A DNA stretch of 64,000 bases from Actinobacteria bacterium OV450 (GTDB lineage Bacteria; Actinomycetota; Actinomycetes; Streptomycetales; Streptomycetaceae). Shown piece by piece: positions 6,724 through 15,817 of this stretch; within the stretch, counting starts at the first letter, position 1; each line of letters begins with the position of its first letter. The stretch lies in the NCBI GenBank assembly GCA_001298555.1, contig LJCW01000065.1:1-64000 (forward strand), written 5' to 3'. A program made the translations under genes and the position numbers. The notes under the pieces were generated by a model. The model did no database searches and had not been told where the DNA came from. It worked only from the letters and a program-made list of their open reading frames with translations.

Positions 6724-7488
6724 GTGAACGACGTCATGGTGGAAGTGCGCGACGTCCACAAGAGTTTCGGGCCGCTGGAAGTGCTGCGCGGCGTCGACCT
6801 GCACGTCCGCACCGGCGAAGTCACGGTGATCCTGGGCCCCTCCGGCTCGGGAAAGTCCACGCTCCTGCGCACCATCAACCATTTGGAGAAGGCCGACCGC
6901 GGCTGGATCAGCGTCGACGGCGATCTCATCGGCTACCGCAGCTCCCGCGGCAAGCTGTACGAGCTGAAGGAGAAGGAGGTACTGAGGCAGCGCACCAGCA
7001 TCGGGTTCGTCTTCCAGAACTTCAACCTCTTCCCGCACCTCACCGTCCTGGACAACCTCGTCGAAGCCCCGGTCTCCGTGCTGCGCCGCCCGCGGCCGGA
7101 GGCGCAGACGACGGCCCGGCGGCTGCTGGACCGCGTCGGCCTCGCCGACAAGGCCGACGCCTACCCGCTGCAGCTGTCCGGGGGGCAGCAGCAGCGGGTG
7201 GCCATCGCCCGCGCCCTGGCCCTCGAACCCAAGGTGCTGCTCTTCGACGAGCCGACCTCGGCACTCGACCCGGAGCTGGTGGGCGAGGTCCTCGACGTCA
7301 TCAAGGACCTGGCGCGCGCCGGAACCACCATGGTCGTCGTGACGCATGAGATCGGGTTCGCCCGCGAGGTCGCCGACACCGTCGTCTTCATGGACGCCGG
7401 AGCCGTCGTCGAACAAGGCCCGCCCGCAGCCGTCCTGGACGAGCCGCGCCACGCCCGAACGCGCGCCTTCCTCTCCAAGGTCCTCTGA
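6724..7488 (+). CDS. Amino acid ABC transporter ATP-binding protein
   Basis: A 254-residue cytoplasmic ATPase. It carries Walker [10 protein letters not shown], the Q-loop in [11 protein letters not shown], signature LSGGQQQRV, Walker [13 protein letters not shown] and the switch histidine in VVTHEIGF. The order and spacing are those of the HisP/GlnQ family. GTG 6724 has GGGGAGAG upstream, and the gene follows the binding protein after 11 bp. It should drive the permease at 4031-5059. There is no sign of truncation. Confidence 0.93.
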   Translation: MNDVMVEVRDVHKSFGPLEVLRGVDLHVRTGEVTVILGPSGSGKSTLLRTINHLEKADRGWISVDGDLIGYRSSRGKLYELKEKEVLRQRTSIGFVFQNFNLFPHLTVLDNLVEAPVSVLRRPRPEAQTTARRLLDRVGLADKADAYPLQLSGGQQQRVAIARALALEPKVLLFDEPTSALDPELVGEVLDVIKDLARAGTTMVVVTHEIGFAREVADTVVFMDAGAVVEQGPPAAVLDEPRHARTRAFLSKVL

Positions 7489-7649
7489 CCGCAGTCGTGC
7501 CCCGCCCGCGTGCATCTGAGCCTGTACGGCGGCCAGTGGATCCCCTCCCCGTCGCGCCCGGCGGCCCCCGCCCGCGGCGGTTGCCGGGCGGCACGGCAGC
7601 AGCGGAAATACCTTTCCGGGCGCTCAGGGGGCGGCCCTAGGCTGAGTCC

Positions 7650-7952
7650 ATGTCGGATTCCGTGAGACTCGTCATCTTGATCAACACCCTTCCCGGCCGC
7701 GGCCGCGAGCAGGCCGAGGCGTTCACACGCCTCGCACCGGCCGTGCGCGCCGAAGACGGTTGCCTTCAGTACGACCTGCACGAGGTGAGCGGCGACCCCG
7801 ACCGTTTCGTCCTCGTCGAGCACTGGGCGACGAGGGAGGCGCTCGCCGCGCACGACGTCGCCCCGCACATGCGGGAGGCCGACGCGGCCAACAAGGCGTT
7901 CCGCGCGGGCCCGGTCCAGGTGATCGAGCTGTCCGGTACGCCGGTGGCCTGA
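7650..7952 (+). CDS. Antibiotic biosynthesis monooxygenase (ABM) domain protein
   Basis: A 100-residue single-domain protein of the dimeric ferredoxin-like ABM/YgiN fold (TLPGRGREQAEAFTRLAPAV, then CLQYDLHEVSGDPDRFVLVE and WATREALAAHD). Relatives act as cofactor-free quinol monooxygenases or heme-degrading enzymes; the substrate here is unknown. TAGGCT lies six bases before the ATG and no ribosome-binding site is present, so the mRNA is probably leaderless. The neighbouring genes give no pathway hint. Confidence 0.8.
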   Translation: MSDSVRLVILINTLPGRGREQAEAFTRLAPAVRAEDGCLQYDLHEVSGDPDRFVLVEHWATREALAAHDVAPHMREADAANKAFRAGPVQVIELSGTPVA

Positions 7953-7964
7953 CGGCTCCGGGCG

Positions 7965-8534
7965 TCAGGCGGACCGGCCGAGGGTCTGCCACTCGCGCCG
8001 GAGCATGGCGTACACCAGGTCGTCGCGCCACGCCCCCTTGAAGAGTTCCGTTCCGATGAAGCGGGCCTCCTGGCGCATGCCGAGGCGTTCGAGGAGTCCG
8101 GCGGAGGCGGTGTTGGAGGCGTGGCAGCGGCCGGTCACCCGGTGCAGCCCCAGTACGTCGAATGCCACACCCAGGACGGCGGCCGCGGCCTCGGTGGCGA
8201 ACCCCTTGCCCTGGTGGGCCGGGTGGAAGACATAGCCGAGCTCGCCCTGGCGGTGTTCCACGCTGAGCAGGACCAGTTCCACCTGCCCGATGACCCTGTC
8301 CGTGCCCGGCTGGACGACCGCCAGGCTGAGACAGTCCCCGTCCGAGGCCGGTTCGGTCTCCCGGGCCATCTGCTCCACCGCCACCCGGACCTCCTGCGGT
8401 CCGCGCGGCTCCCACCGCATGAACCGGGCGACGTCGGGGAGGCGCTGGTAGTCGCAGACGTCCTCGGCGTCCCCGGGCCGGAACGGACGGAGTATCAGCC
8501 GGTCCGTGACGAGGGGGAAGTCGATGTGCGGCAT
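7965..8534 (-). CDS. GNAT family N-acetyltransferase (RimJ/RimL type)
   Basis: A 189-residue acetyltransferase opening MPHIDFPLVTDRLILRPF, with the acetyl-CoA-binding segment HPAHQGKGFATEAAAAVL and the late element NTASAGLLERLGM. These are the RimJ/RimL features. The acceptor may be a protein N-terminus or a small amine and cannot be told. The start is the ATG at 8534; TACAGT lies six bases upstream with no ribosome-binding site, again a leaderless arrangement. It is convergent with the ABM gene (12 bp between stops). Confidence 0.85.
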   Translation of the reverse strand: MPHIDFPLVTDRLILRPFRPGDAEDVCDYQRLPDVARFMRWEPRGPQEVRVAVEQMARETEPASDGDCLSLAVVQPGTDRVIGQVELVLLSVEHRQGELGYVFHPAHQGKGFATEAAAAVLGVAFDVLGLHRVTGRCHASNTASAGLLERLGMRQEARFIGTELFKGAWRDDLVYAMLRREWQTLGRSA

Positions 8535-8607
8535 CGGGTGACTGTACCCCTGCCCCCGTCGGCATGCCGCACCGCCCCGACCGCCGGGCGCGATTACCGT
8601 CGGCGCC

Positions 8608-9795
8608 ATGGACGGTGATCGCAGACGGTGGCGCCAGTGCCTGCTCGGCGGGGCGGTGTTCGCCGTGTGCATGGCCGGCACCACGTTGCCCACCCCCCTC
8701 TACGGCCTCTACCAGGAGAAGTTCGGGTTCTCCGAACTGCAGGTGACGGTCGTGTACGCCGTGTACGCCTTCGGCGTCATGGGGGTCCTGCTGCTGGCCG
8801 GCAACGCCTCGGACGTCGTGGGCAGGCGGCCCGTGCTGATGACGGGCCTCGCACTCGCGGCGGCCAGCGCCGGCTGCTTCCTGTGTGCCAGTGGGCTGGC
8901 CTGGCTGTACGCGGGCCGGCTGCTGTCGGGTCTGTCCGCAGGTCTGTTCACCGGGGCAGCCACGGCCTACGTCATCGAACTGGCGCCGCAGAACCGCTCC
9001 TCACACGCCACGTTCGTGGCGACGGCCGCCAACATGGGCGGTCTGGGCTGCGGTCCCCTGCTCGCCGGTGTGCTCGCCCAGTACGCCCCCTGGCCGCTGT
9101 ACCTGCCGTTCGTCGTGCACCTCGCCCTCGTCGCCGGCTCGGCAGCCGTCCTGATGCGGCTCCCGGAGACGGTACGGGAACGGCGCCCGTTCGCGACGGT
9201 ACGGCCGCAGCGGCCCGCTCTGCCCGCGTCCGTGAGGCGGGTGTTCCTGCCCGCCGCAGCCGCCTCGTTCGTGGGTTTCGCACTGTTCGGGGTGTTCACG
9301 TCCGTCAGCCCGGCCTTCCTCGTCGAGTCCCTGGGCGTGCACAACCGGGCCGTGAGCGGGCTGGTCGTCGCCCTGGCCTTCTTCGCGTCGACCGCCGGAC
9401 AACTGGCCGTCGGCCGCATCGGGGTCGGCAGGTCCCTGCCGCTGGGCTGCACGGCGCTCCTCGCCGGGCTGGCGCTGCTCGCGGGCGCCCTGTACTGGGA
9501 TCTGCTGGCGCTGGTGGTCCTCAGCGCGCTCGTCGGCGGCGCCGGGCAGGGCCTCGCCTTCCGGGGGGCGCTCTCGGCGGTGGCCGGGGCGTCTCCGGAC
9601 GACCAGCGCGCGGCGGTCATCTCGACGCTGTTCGTCGTGGCCTACGCGGGCATCTCGGTACCGGTCATCGGAGTGGGCGTACTGACGGACCCGCTCGGCC
9701 TGGAGGGGGCCGGACTGGTGTTCCTCGCCTGTATGACCGCCCTGGTGTCGGCCGCGGCCGTCTACCTGCTCCGCCACCCCGTGCGCCAGGAGTGA
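8608..9795 (+). CDS. MFS transporter (12-helix drug exporter type)
   Basis: A 395-residue major facilitator protein with about 12 hydrophobic segments. Motif A is seen as GNASDVVGRRPV between helices 2 and 3, and the N-terminal helix contains GTTLPTPLYGLYQ. This is the DHA1 proton-antiporter layout, so export of a small molecule is likely; the substrate is unknown. TACCGT lies six bases before the ATG with no ribosome-binding site, so the transcript is probably leaderless. It is divergent from the GNAT gene, with only 73 bp for both promoters. Confidence 0.87.
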   Translation: MDGDRRRWRQCLLGGAVFAVCMAGTTLPTPLYGLYQEKFGFSELQVTVVYAVYAFGVMGVLLLAGNASDVVGRRPVLMTGLALAAASAGCFLCASGLAWLYAGRLLSGLSAGLFTGAATAYVIELAPQNRSSHATFVATAANMGGLGCGPLLAGVLAQYAPWPLYLPFVVHLALVAGSAAVLMRLPETVRERRPFATVRPQRPALPASVRRVFLPAAAASFVGFALFGVFTSVSPAFLVESLGVHNRAVSGLVVALAFFASTAGQLAVGRIGVGRSLPLGCTALLAGLALLAGALYWDLLALVVLSALVGGAGQGLAFRGALSAVAGASPDDQRAAVISTLFVVAYAGISVPVIGVGVLTDPLGLEGAGLVFLACMTALVSAAAVYLLRHPVRQE

Positions 9796-9887
9796 CGGAC
9801 CTCCGCCTCGCGAGGGCTGCCCGGAAGCCGAACGCCCGGTTCGGGCATCGGGCCCACGGACCGGGACGACGACCCTACAATCGGCCC

Positions 9888-10112
9888 GTGAGCGAAGTCA
9901 GGTGCACGTACTGCGGGACCATCGGCATCGAGCAGGGCTTCGTCGAGGACAACGGCGAGGGCTCCCGCGGCTACGCACGCTGGATAGCCGGGCCGCTGGA
10001 GCGGGGCCTGCTGGGCGGCGCGAAAAGGCTGGGCAGGCCCCGCCGCCAGATCGATGCGTACCGCTGTCCGAACTGCGGCCATCTGGAGCTCTTCGCCACA
10101 CAGCCCGTCTGA
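9888..10112 (+). CDS. Small four-cysteine zinc-ribbon protein
   Basis: A 74-residue protein with CTYC at residues 6-9 and CPNC near the C-terminus, a typical single zinc ribbon. The middle is basic and helical (GPLERGLLGGAKRLGRPRRQ). TACAAT sits six bases before the GTG, so translation is probably leaderless. No function is known to me; the spacing of the two knuckles (about 50 residues) is large for a DNA-binding zinc ribbon. Confidence 0.7.
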   Translation: MSEVRCTYCGTIGIEQGFVEDNGEGSRGYARWIAGPLERGLLGGAKRLGRPRRQIDAYRCPNCGHLELFATQPV

Positions 10113-10135
10113 GCGCGACGGCTCCCGGGACGCCG

Positions 10136-10199
10136 GTACGAGGCGCCCCTGCGACGCCGTCCGTACCGGGGCGCCCGTACGAGGCGCCCCTACGACGCC
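10136..10199. repeat. Pair of 23-bp direct repeats between convergent genes
   Basis: Two 23-bp units at 10136-10158 and 10177-10199 differ at one base and both contain GTACGAGGCGCCCCT. GGCGCCCC in the first unit can pair with GGGGCGCC between the units, so the block can also form a terminator-like hairpin. It lies between the zinc-ribbon gene and the convergent dhaK. Confidence 0.6.
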
Positions 10200-10232
10200 C
10201 TACGCAGCGAGCACGCACATCCTCCGGCGAGG

Positions 10233-11237
10233 TCAGCGGCCCCAGCGCAGCGCCGCCGTCTGCACCGGCGCGTCCCACAGCCGCAGCATCTCCTCGTCGG
10301 CCCGGCACAGCGTCACGGAGCAGCCGGCCATGTCCAGCGAGGTGACGTAGTTCCCCACGAGGACCCTGGCCACCGGGACGCCCCGGGCGGCCAGCACGCG
10401 GGCCACCTCCGCATGGAAGCCGTACAGCTCCAGCAGCGGTGTCGCGCCCATCCCGTTCACCAGGGCCAGCACCGGCCCGTCACCCGGGGCGGCGCTCGCC
10501 AGGTCGTCCAGGACGGCACCGACGGCGAACTCCGCGATCTCGCCGGCCGGCATCATCGGACGGCGCTCCCGGCCCGGCTCACCGTGGATCCCGATGCCCA
10601 GCTCCAGCTCGCCGTCGGGCAGGTCGAAGGTGGGACTGCCCTTCGCGGGGGTGGTGCACGCGCTCAGCGCCACGCCGAAGCTCCCCGAGGCCTCGTTGAC
10701 CCGCCGGGCGACTGCGGCGACCTGCTCCAACGGTGCGCCCTCCTCCGCCGCCGCACCGGCGATCTTCTCGACGAACAGCGTGGCACCCGTGCCGCGCCGC
10801 CCGGCGGTGTAGAGGCTGTCGGTGACGGCGACGTCGTCGTTGACCAGCACCCGTTCGACCTGGATGCCGTCCTCCTCGGCGAGCTCGGCGGCCATGTCGA
10901 AGTTCAGCACGTCCCCGGTGTAGTTCTTGACGACGAACAGCACGCCCTGCCCGGAGTCCACGGCCTTGGCCGCCCGCAGCATCTGGTCGGGCACGGGGGA
11001 GGTGAACACCTCGCCCGGGCAGGCGGCGGACAGCATGCCGGGTCCGACGAAGCCGGCGTGCAGGGGTTCGTGTCCCGAGCCGCCACCGGAGACGAGACCG
11101 ACCCGCCCGCCCTCGCGCGCGTCCCGCCGTACGACGACCCGCGCGTCGGCGTCCACCTCCAGTTCCGGATGTGCCGCGGCCAGCCCCCGCAGGGCGTCCG
11201 CGACCACGGTCTGCGGACTGTTGATCAGCATCTTCAT
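10233..11237 (-). CDS. dhaK: Dihydroxyacetone kinase subunit DhaK
   Basis: A 334-residue DhaK. It phosphorylates dihydroxyacetone, which is held covalently by a histidine; the matching residue is His218 in GIGIHGEPG. The N-terminal domain has GLVSGGGSGHEPLHAGFVG and the next segment VVKNYTGDVLNFDMAAELA. The length is full and GGGAGG precedes the ATG. DhaK normally needs DhaL (ADP-bearing) and often DhaM; neither follows here, since the next gene is the convergent zinc ribbon. It is divergent from glpFKD, so it belongs to glycerol or triose catabolism by context. Either DhaL is encoded elsewhere or this copy binds dihydroxyacetone for another purpose. Confidence 0.9.
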   Translation of the reverse strand: MKMLINSPQTVVADALRGLAAAHPELEVDADARVVVRRDAREGGRVGLVSGGGSGHEPLHAGFVGPGMLSAACPGEVFTSPVPDQMLRAAKAVDSGQGVLFVVKNYTGDVLNFDMAAELAEEDGIQVERVLVNDDVAVTDSLYTAGRRGTGATLFVEKIAGAAAEEGAPLEQVAAVARRVNEASGSFGVALSACTTPAKGSPTFDLPDGELELGIGIHGEPGRERRPMMPAGEIAEFAVGAVLDDLASAAPGDGPVLALVNGMGATPLLELYGFHAEVARVLAARGVPVARVLVGNYVTSLDMAGCSVTLCRADEEMLRLWDAPVQTAALRWGR

Positions 11238-11440
11238 CGTGTGCCTCCCGGTGGGAGCCGGCGGGTGAGCGGCCCGGGCGCCGTCATGGATCGGATCACC
11301 GGGCGCCGCGTGCCGGTCGGGCGCGTCCGGGCGGGCACGCCCTACGAACAGTGTGCTGCCGAGCCCCGGAGATCCGCGAGAGCTCGCACGACGCCCCGGA
11401 GAGGGAACCGGACAGCAATGCCGCGGTACTGCTCCGAACG

Positions 11441-11472
11441 GGGGACGGGACCGTCCCGCCTTTCCGGGACGG
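11441..11472. promoter_or_regulatory. Nested inverted repeats upstream of glpF (candidate operator)
   Basis: CCGTCCCG (11451-11458) and CGGGACGG (11465-11472) are perfect 8-bp arms around a 6-bp spacer. A further overlapping copy, CGGGACCGTCCCG, forms the left part. It lies about 80 bp before glpF in the 313-bp region shared with dhaK. In Streptomyces the glycerol operon is usually controlled by the IclR-type GylR, whose gene is not in this window. Assignment of the site to that regulator is inference. Confidence 0.45.
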
Positions 11473-11550
11473 GTGACTCGACTTACCCTGATCACGGGGG
11501 GCTCGGGGCAGTCGAATGCCGGTCTGCGGACCGGCGGGAAGCGGGCACCC

Positions 11551-12399
11551 ATGAAGGAGCGCCTCAAAGCATCCGGGCTGATCGGCGAACTCTCGGCTGA
11601 ATTCGCCGGCACCATGATCCTCATACTCTTCGGCTGTGGTGTCGTGGCCCAGGTGGTCGCCGGCGGAGCCCTGACGAACCCCGCGGGCGGCCTCGGAAAC
11701 CACGACAGCATCGCCTGGGCCTGGGGTCTCGGCGTGACCCTGGGCGTCTACGTCGCGGCGAGGCTGAGCGGCGCCCACCTCAATCCGGCGGTGACCCTCG
11801 CGCTGGCCGCCTTCAAGGGCTTCCCGTGGAAAAGGGTGGCCCCCTACGCGCTGGCCCAGCTCGCCGGAGCCTTCGTCGCGGCCCTGATCGTCCGCTGGAA
11901 CTACACCGAGGCGCTGGCGAAGGCCGACCCCGGGCACACCATCAAAACGCAGGGCGTCTTCTCCACGCTCCCGGCCAACGGCAACCCGAACCTGCCGGTG
12001 CACGAGTGGGGCGCACTGCGCGACCAGATCATCGGCACCGCGATCCTGCTCCTGCTGATCTTCGCGGTCACGGACCTGCTGGGAACGCCTCCCGGCGCCA
12101 ACCTCGCCCCCTTCATCGTCGGCCTGATCGTGGTGGCCATCGGCATGGCCTGGGGCACCAACGCCGGGTACGCGATCAACCCGGCACGTGACCTCGGCCC
12201 CCGGCTGGCCAGCTTCGTGACCGGCTACGGCACGGCATGGCGAGATCAGTACGGCAACCTGTACTTCTGGGTGCCGATCGTCGGCCCGTTCATCGGCGGT
12301 CTGCTGGGAGCGGGCATCTACAAGCTGCTCATCGGCAGGTTCCTGCCCACCGCCGAACCGGAGCCTCCCGGACGCGTACCGGCACCGGACGAGAGCTGA
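11551..12399 (+). CDS. glpF: Glycerol uptake facilitator (aquaglyceroporin)
   Basis: A 282-residue MIP-family channel with six membrane segments and both NPA boxes: [14 protein letters not shown] and [13 protein letters not shown]. Asp after the second NPA-Arg is typical of glycerol-conducting members. It passes glycerol into the cell, where GlpK traps it. ATG 11551 begins the family-like N-terminus ([21 protein letters not shown]); the upstream in-frame extension is not protein-like. It is the first gene of glpF-glpK-glpD. Confidence 0.92.
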   Translation: MKERLKASGLIGELSAEFAGTMILILFGCGVVAQVVAGGALTNPAGGLGNHDSIAWAWGLGVTLGVYVAARLSGAHLNPAVTLALAAFKGFPWKRVAPYALAQLAGAFVAALIVRWNYTEALAKADPGHTIKTQGVFSTLPANGNPNLPVHEWGALRDQIIGTAILLLLIFAVTDLLGTPPGANLAPFIVGLIVVAIGMAWGTNAGYAINPARDLGPRLASFVTGYGTAWRDQYGNLYFWVPIVGPFIGGLLGAGIYKLLIGRFLPTAEPEPPGRVPAPDES

Positions 12400-12403
12400 C
12401 CCG

Positions 12404-12436
12404 GTCCGGGACGGGCGGCTGCCGCCCGTCCCGGAC
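12404..12436. terminator. Perfect 15-bp hairpin between glpF and glpK
   Basis: GTCCGGGACGGGCGG pairs perfectly with CCGCCCGTCCCGGAC around a 3-nt loop, starting 5 bp after the glpF stop. The stem contains the same CGGGACGG core as the inverted repeat before glpF. It may be a partial terminator, an mRNA-stability element or a second operator inside the operon. Confidence 0.6.
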
Positions 12437-12478
12437 GGCAGCCCCCACACACGGCATCCCAAAGGAAGGCGGCACCCC

Positions 12479-13996
12479 ATGGCTGACTTCGTCGGCGCAG
12501 TGGACCAGGGGACCACGAGCACCCGTTTCATGATCTTCGACCATGCCGGCAACGAGGTGGCGCGGCACCAGCTGGAGCACAACCAGATCCTCCCGCGCTC
12601 GGGGTGGGTCGAACACGACCCCGTGGAGATCTGGGAACGCACCAACTCGGTGATGCAGAACGCCCTGCGGCACGGAAACCTCGACGCCTCCGACCTGGCG
12701 GCCGTCGGCATCACCAACCAGCGCGAGACGACCGTCGTCTGGGACCCCCGCACGGGCCGCCCCTACTACAACGCCATCGTCTGGCAGGACACCCGCACCG
12801 ACTCCATCGCCGCTGCGCTGGAGCGCGGCGGCCAAGGCGAGGTCATCCGCCGCAAGGCGGGGCTGCCGCCGGCCACCTACTTCTCCGGTGGCAAGATCCA
12901 GTGGATCCTGGAGAACGTCGACGGCGTCCGGGAGGCCGCCGAGCAGGGTCACGCCCTCTTCGGCAACACCGACTGCTGGGTGCTGTGGAACCTCACCGGC
13001 GGGCCGGACGGCGGCGTCCACGCCACCGACGTCACGAACGCCAGCCGCACCATGCTCATGGACCTGGAGACGCTCGACTGGGACGACGAACTGCTCGGCT
13101 TCTTCAACATCCCCCGCTCCATGCTGCCCACCATCAACCCGTCGTCCCACCCGGAGGCCTACGGGCAGACCCGCACCTCCCGCCCGCTGCGCGGGGCCAT
13201 TCCCATCACCGGCGTACTCGGCGACCAGCAGGCGGCCACCGTCGGGCAGGTCTGCTACGCGCCCGGCGAGGCGAAGAACACGTACGGGACCGGCAACTTC
13301 CTGGTGCTCAACACCGGGACGGAACTGGTCCGCTCGCAGCACGGCCTGCTGACCACGGTGGCGTACCAGTTCGGCGACAACCCCGCCATCTACGCCCTCG
13401 AAGGGTCCATCGCGGTCACCGGCTCCGCAGTGCAGTGGCTGCGCGACCAGCTGAAGATCATCAGTGACGCCGCCGAGAGCGAGCGTCTGGCGAGCACGGT
13501 CGAGGACAGCGGCGGCATCTACTTCGTCCCCGCCTTCTCCGGCCTGTTCGCCCCGTACTGGCGCTCCGACGCCCGCGGTGCGATCGTCGGGCTGGCCCGG
13601 TACCACGACAACGGTCACTTGGCGCGGGCGACCCTGGAAGCCATCTGCTACCAGAGTCGCGACGTGGTGGAAGCCATGGAGCAGGACTCCGGCGTCCACC
13701 TCGACGTGCTCAAGGTCGACGGCGGGGTCACCGCCAACGACCTCTGCATGCAGACCCAGGCCGACGTCCTCGGCGTACCGGTCAGCCGCCCCGTGGTCGC
13801 CGAGACGACCGCGCTCGGCGCCGCCTACGCGGCCGGGCTCGCCACCGGCTTCTGGCAGGACACGGACGAACTGCGCACCCACTGGCAGGAGTCCAAGCGC
13901 TGGGAGCCCGCGTGGTCGGAGGAACGGCGCACGGAGGGCTACGAGGGCTGGAAGCGCGCGGTGGAGCGCACGCTCGACTGGGCCAAGGTCGAATAG
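12479..13996 (+). CDS. glpK: Glycerol kinase
   Basis: A 505-residue FGGY-family kinase making glycerol 3-phosphate from glycerol and ATP. It opens [20 protein letters not shown] (phosphate-binding loop). Also visible are [19 protein letters not shown] and the C-terminal signature region [20 protein letters not shown]. The length is that expected. AAAGGAAGG precedes the ATG. The gene lies 79 bp after glpF, with a strong hairpin between, and 37 bp before glpD. Confidence 0.96.
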   Translation: MADFVGAVDQGTTSTRFMIFDHAGNEVARHQLEHNQILPRSGWVEHDPVEIWERTNSVMQNALRHGNLDASDLAAVGITNQRETTVVWDPRTGRPYYNAIVWQDTRTDSIAAALERGGQGEVIRRKAGLPPATYFSGGKIQWILENVDGVREAAEQGHALFGNTDCWVLWNLTGGPDGGVHATDVTNASRTMLMDLETLDWDDELLGFFNIPRSMLPTINPSSHPEAYGQTRTSRPLRGAIPITGVLGDQQAATVGQVCYAPGEAKNTYGTGNFLVLNTGTELVRSQHGLLTTVAYQFGDNPAIYALEGSIAVTGSAVQWLRDQLKIISDAAESERLASTVEDSGGIYFVPAFSGLFAPYWRSDARGAIVGLARYHDNGHLARATLEAICYQSRDVVEAMEQDSGVHLDVLKVDGGVTANDLCMQTQADVLGVPVSRPVVAETTALGAAYAAGLATGFWQDTDELRTHWQESKRWEPAWSEERRTEGYEGWKRAVERTLDWAKVE

Positions 13997-14033
13997 GTTC
14001 CGGCCGCGGGCCCGCAGCACCGAGGAGGAGACC

Positions 14034-15746
14034 ATGGTCGATCCGGTAGCCCTCTCACCCCGGGCCCGCAGCCGGGCCCTCGCCGCCATGGGACGCGGCG
14101 AGCTCGACGTCCTCGTCGTCGGGGGCGGAGTCGTCGGCAGCGGGGCCGCCCTGGACGCCGCCACCCGGGGCCTGAGCGTCGGGCTCGTCGAAGCCCGCGA
14201 CTGGGCCTCGGGCACGTCCAGCCGCTCCAGCAAACTCATCCACGGAGGCCTGCGCTACCTGGAGATGCTGGACTTCCGCCTCGTCGCCGAAGCGCTCAAG
14301 GAACGCGGCCTCCTGCTCCGGTACCTCGCCCCGCACCTGGTGCGTCCGGTGCCGTTCCTCTATCCCCTGCAACACCGCGTCACCGAACGCCCGTACGTCG
14401 GCAGCGGAGTCCTGCTCTACGACGCGATGGCGCGGGCCTCCGGCACCTCCGGAGGGCTGCCCCACCACCGCCACATGAGCAGGCGAAGGGCCCTGCGCGA
14501 GGCGCCCGCCCTGCGCTCCGACGCCCTGGTGGGCGCCATCCAGTACTGGGACGCCCAGGTCGACGACGCCCGGCACACCCTCTTCCTCGCCCGGACGGCC
14601 GCTTCGTACGGCGCACTGACCGCCAACCGCACCAGCGTCAGCCGCTTCCTGCGGCAGGGCGAGCGGGTGGTGGGCGCCGTCATCACCGACCTGGAGAGCG
14701 GCGACGAGACGCAGGTGCGGGCCAAGCAGGTCATCAATGCGACCGGGGTGTGGACGGACGACACCCAGGCCATGGCCGGCACCCGCGGCCAGTTCCACGT
14801 CCGCGCCTCGAAGGGCGTCCACCTGCTCGTCCCCCGTGACCGCATCAACTCCCGGACCGGCCTGATCCTGCGCACCGAGAAGAGCGTGCTGTTCGTCATC
14901 CCCTGGGGCCGGCACTGGATCATCGGGACCACCGACACCGACTGGACCCTCGACAAGGCACACCCCGCCCTCAGTTCCAAGGACGTCACCTACCTGCTCG
15001 ACCACGTCAACAGCGTCCTGGCCACGCCACTGGTCCCCGAGGACGTCGAGGGCGTCTACGCCGGCCTGCGCCCCCTGCTGTCGGGCGAGGCGGCGGAGAC
15101 CAGCAAGCTGTCCCGGGAGCACCTCGTCGCCCATCCGGTGCCCGGGCTCGTCGTGGTGGCGGGCGGCAAGTACACCACGTACCGGGTGATGGCGAAGGAC
15201 GCGGTCGACGAGGCGGTTCGCGGCATGGACGAGAAGGTCCCGCCCTGCGTGACCCACCGCGTTCCGCTGGTGGGCGCAGACGGCTACCCGGCGCTGTGGA
15301 ACTCACGGCACCGGCTCGCCGAGCGCTCGGGGCTCCACGTCGCGCGCATCGAGCACCTGCTGAACCGCTACGGCTCCCTGGCGCCCGAACTGCTCGCCCT
15401 GGTGGCGGAAGACCCCTCGCTCGGTGAGGCGCTGCCGAGTTCCGACGACTACCTGAGGGTCGAGGCCGTGTACGCCGTGACCCACGAGGCGGCCCGCCAC
15501 CTGGAGGACGTCCTCGCCCGGCGCACCCGGATCTCCATCGAGTCCTGGGACCGCGGGGTGGACGCGGCGCAGACCGTGGCCCGGCTGATGGCGCCGCACT
15601 TGGAGTGGGACCAGGCGCACCAGGACCGGGAGGTGGACCACTACCTGAAGCGCGTGGCCGCGGAGCGCGAGGCCCAGCAGCAGCCGGACGACCGGACCGC
15701 CGACGCCGTGCGGCTCGGGGCGCCGGACATCATCCCCTTGAACTGA
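14034..15746 (+). CDS. glpD: Glycerol-3-phosphate dehydrogenase, FAD-dependent (aerobic)
   Basis: A 570-residue flavoprotein that oxidises glycerol 3-phosphate to dihydroxyacetone phosphate and feeds electrons to quinone at the membrane. The FAD-binding start is LDVLVVGGGVVGSGAALDA, followed by the family signature GTSSRSSKLIHGGLRYLE. IPWGRHWIIGTTDTDW and VVAGGKYTTYRVMA are typical later blocks. The C-terminal domain (about residues 405-530) is complete. GAGGAGG precedes the ATG. It is the last gene of the glycerol operon. Confidence 0.95.
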   Translation: MVDPVALSPRARSRALAAMGRGELDVLVVGGGVVGSGAALDAATRGLSVGLVEARDWASGTSSRSSKLIHGGLRYLEMLDFRLVAEALKERGLLLRYLAPHLVRPVPFLYPLQHRVTERPYVGSGVLLYDAMARASGTSGGLPHHRHMSRRRALREAPALRSDALVGAIQYWDAQVDDARHTLFLARTAASYGALTANRTSVSRFLRQGERVVGAVITDLESGDETQVRAKQVINATGVWTDDTQAMAGTRGQFHVRASKGVHLLVPRDRINSRTGLILRTEKSVLFVIPWGRHWIIGTTDTDWTLDKAHPALSSKDVTYLLDHVNSVLATPLVPEDVEGVYAGLRPLLSGEAAETSKLSREHLVAHPVPGLVVVAGGKYTTYRVMAKDAVDEAVRGMDEKVPPCVTHRVPLVGADGYPALWNSRHRLAERSGLHVARIEHLLNRYGSLAPELLALVAEDPSLGEALPSSDDYLRVEAVYAVTHEAARHLEDVLARRTRISIESWDRGVDAAQTVARLMAPHLEWDQAHQDREVDHYLKRVAAEREAQQQPDDRTADAVRLGAPDIIPLN

Positions 15747-15769
15747 CCCGCCGCCGGGGCGTGCCCACC

Positions 15770-15817
15770 ACTGCCCCCACTGCGGCTTCGGGCACTGCCC
15801 CTACTGCGGCTTCGGGC
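15770..15817. repeat. Tandem 24-bp duplication across the esterase stop codon
   Basis: Two adjacent 24-bp units (15770-15793 and 15794-15817) differ at one base, and each contains ACTGCGGCTTCGGGC. The second covers the last codons and stop of the minus-strand esterase gene. The first lies in the spacer to glpD. It looks like a recent local duplication. Confidence 0.75.

Noticed and set aside
12329..14239. A 636-codon minus-strand frame opposite glpK
   Set aside because: Antisense shadow of a very GC-rich conserved gene; composition is Gly/Val/Arg-rich without motifs.
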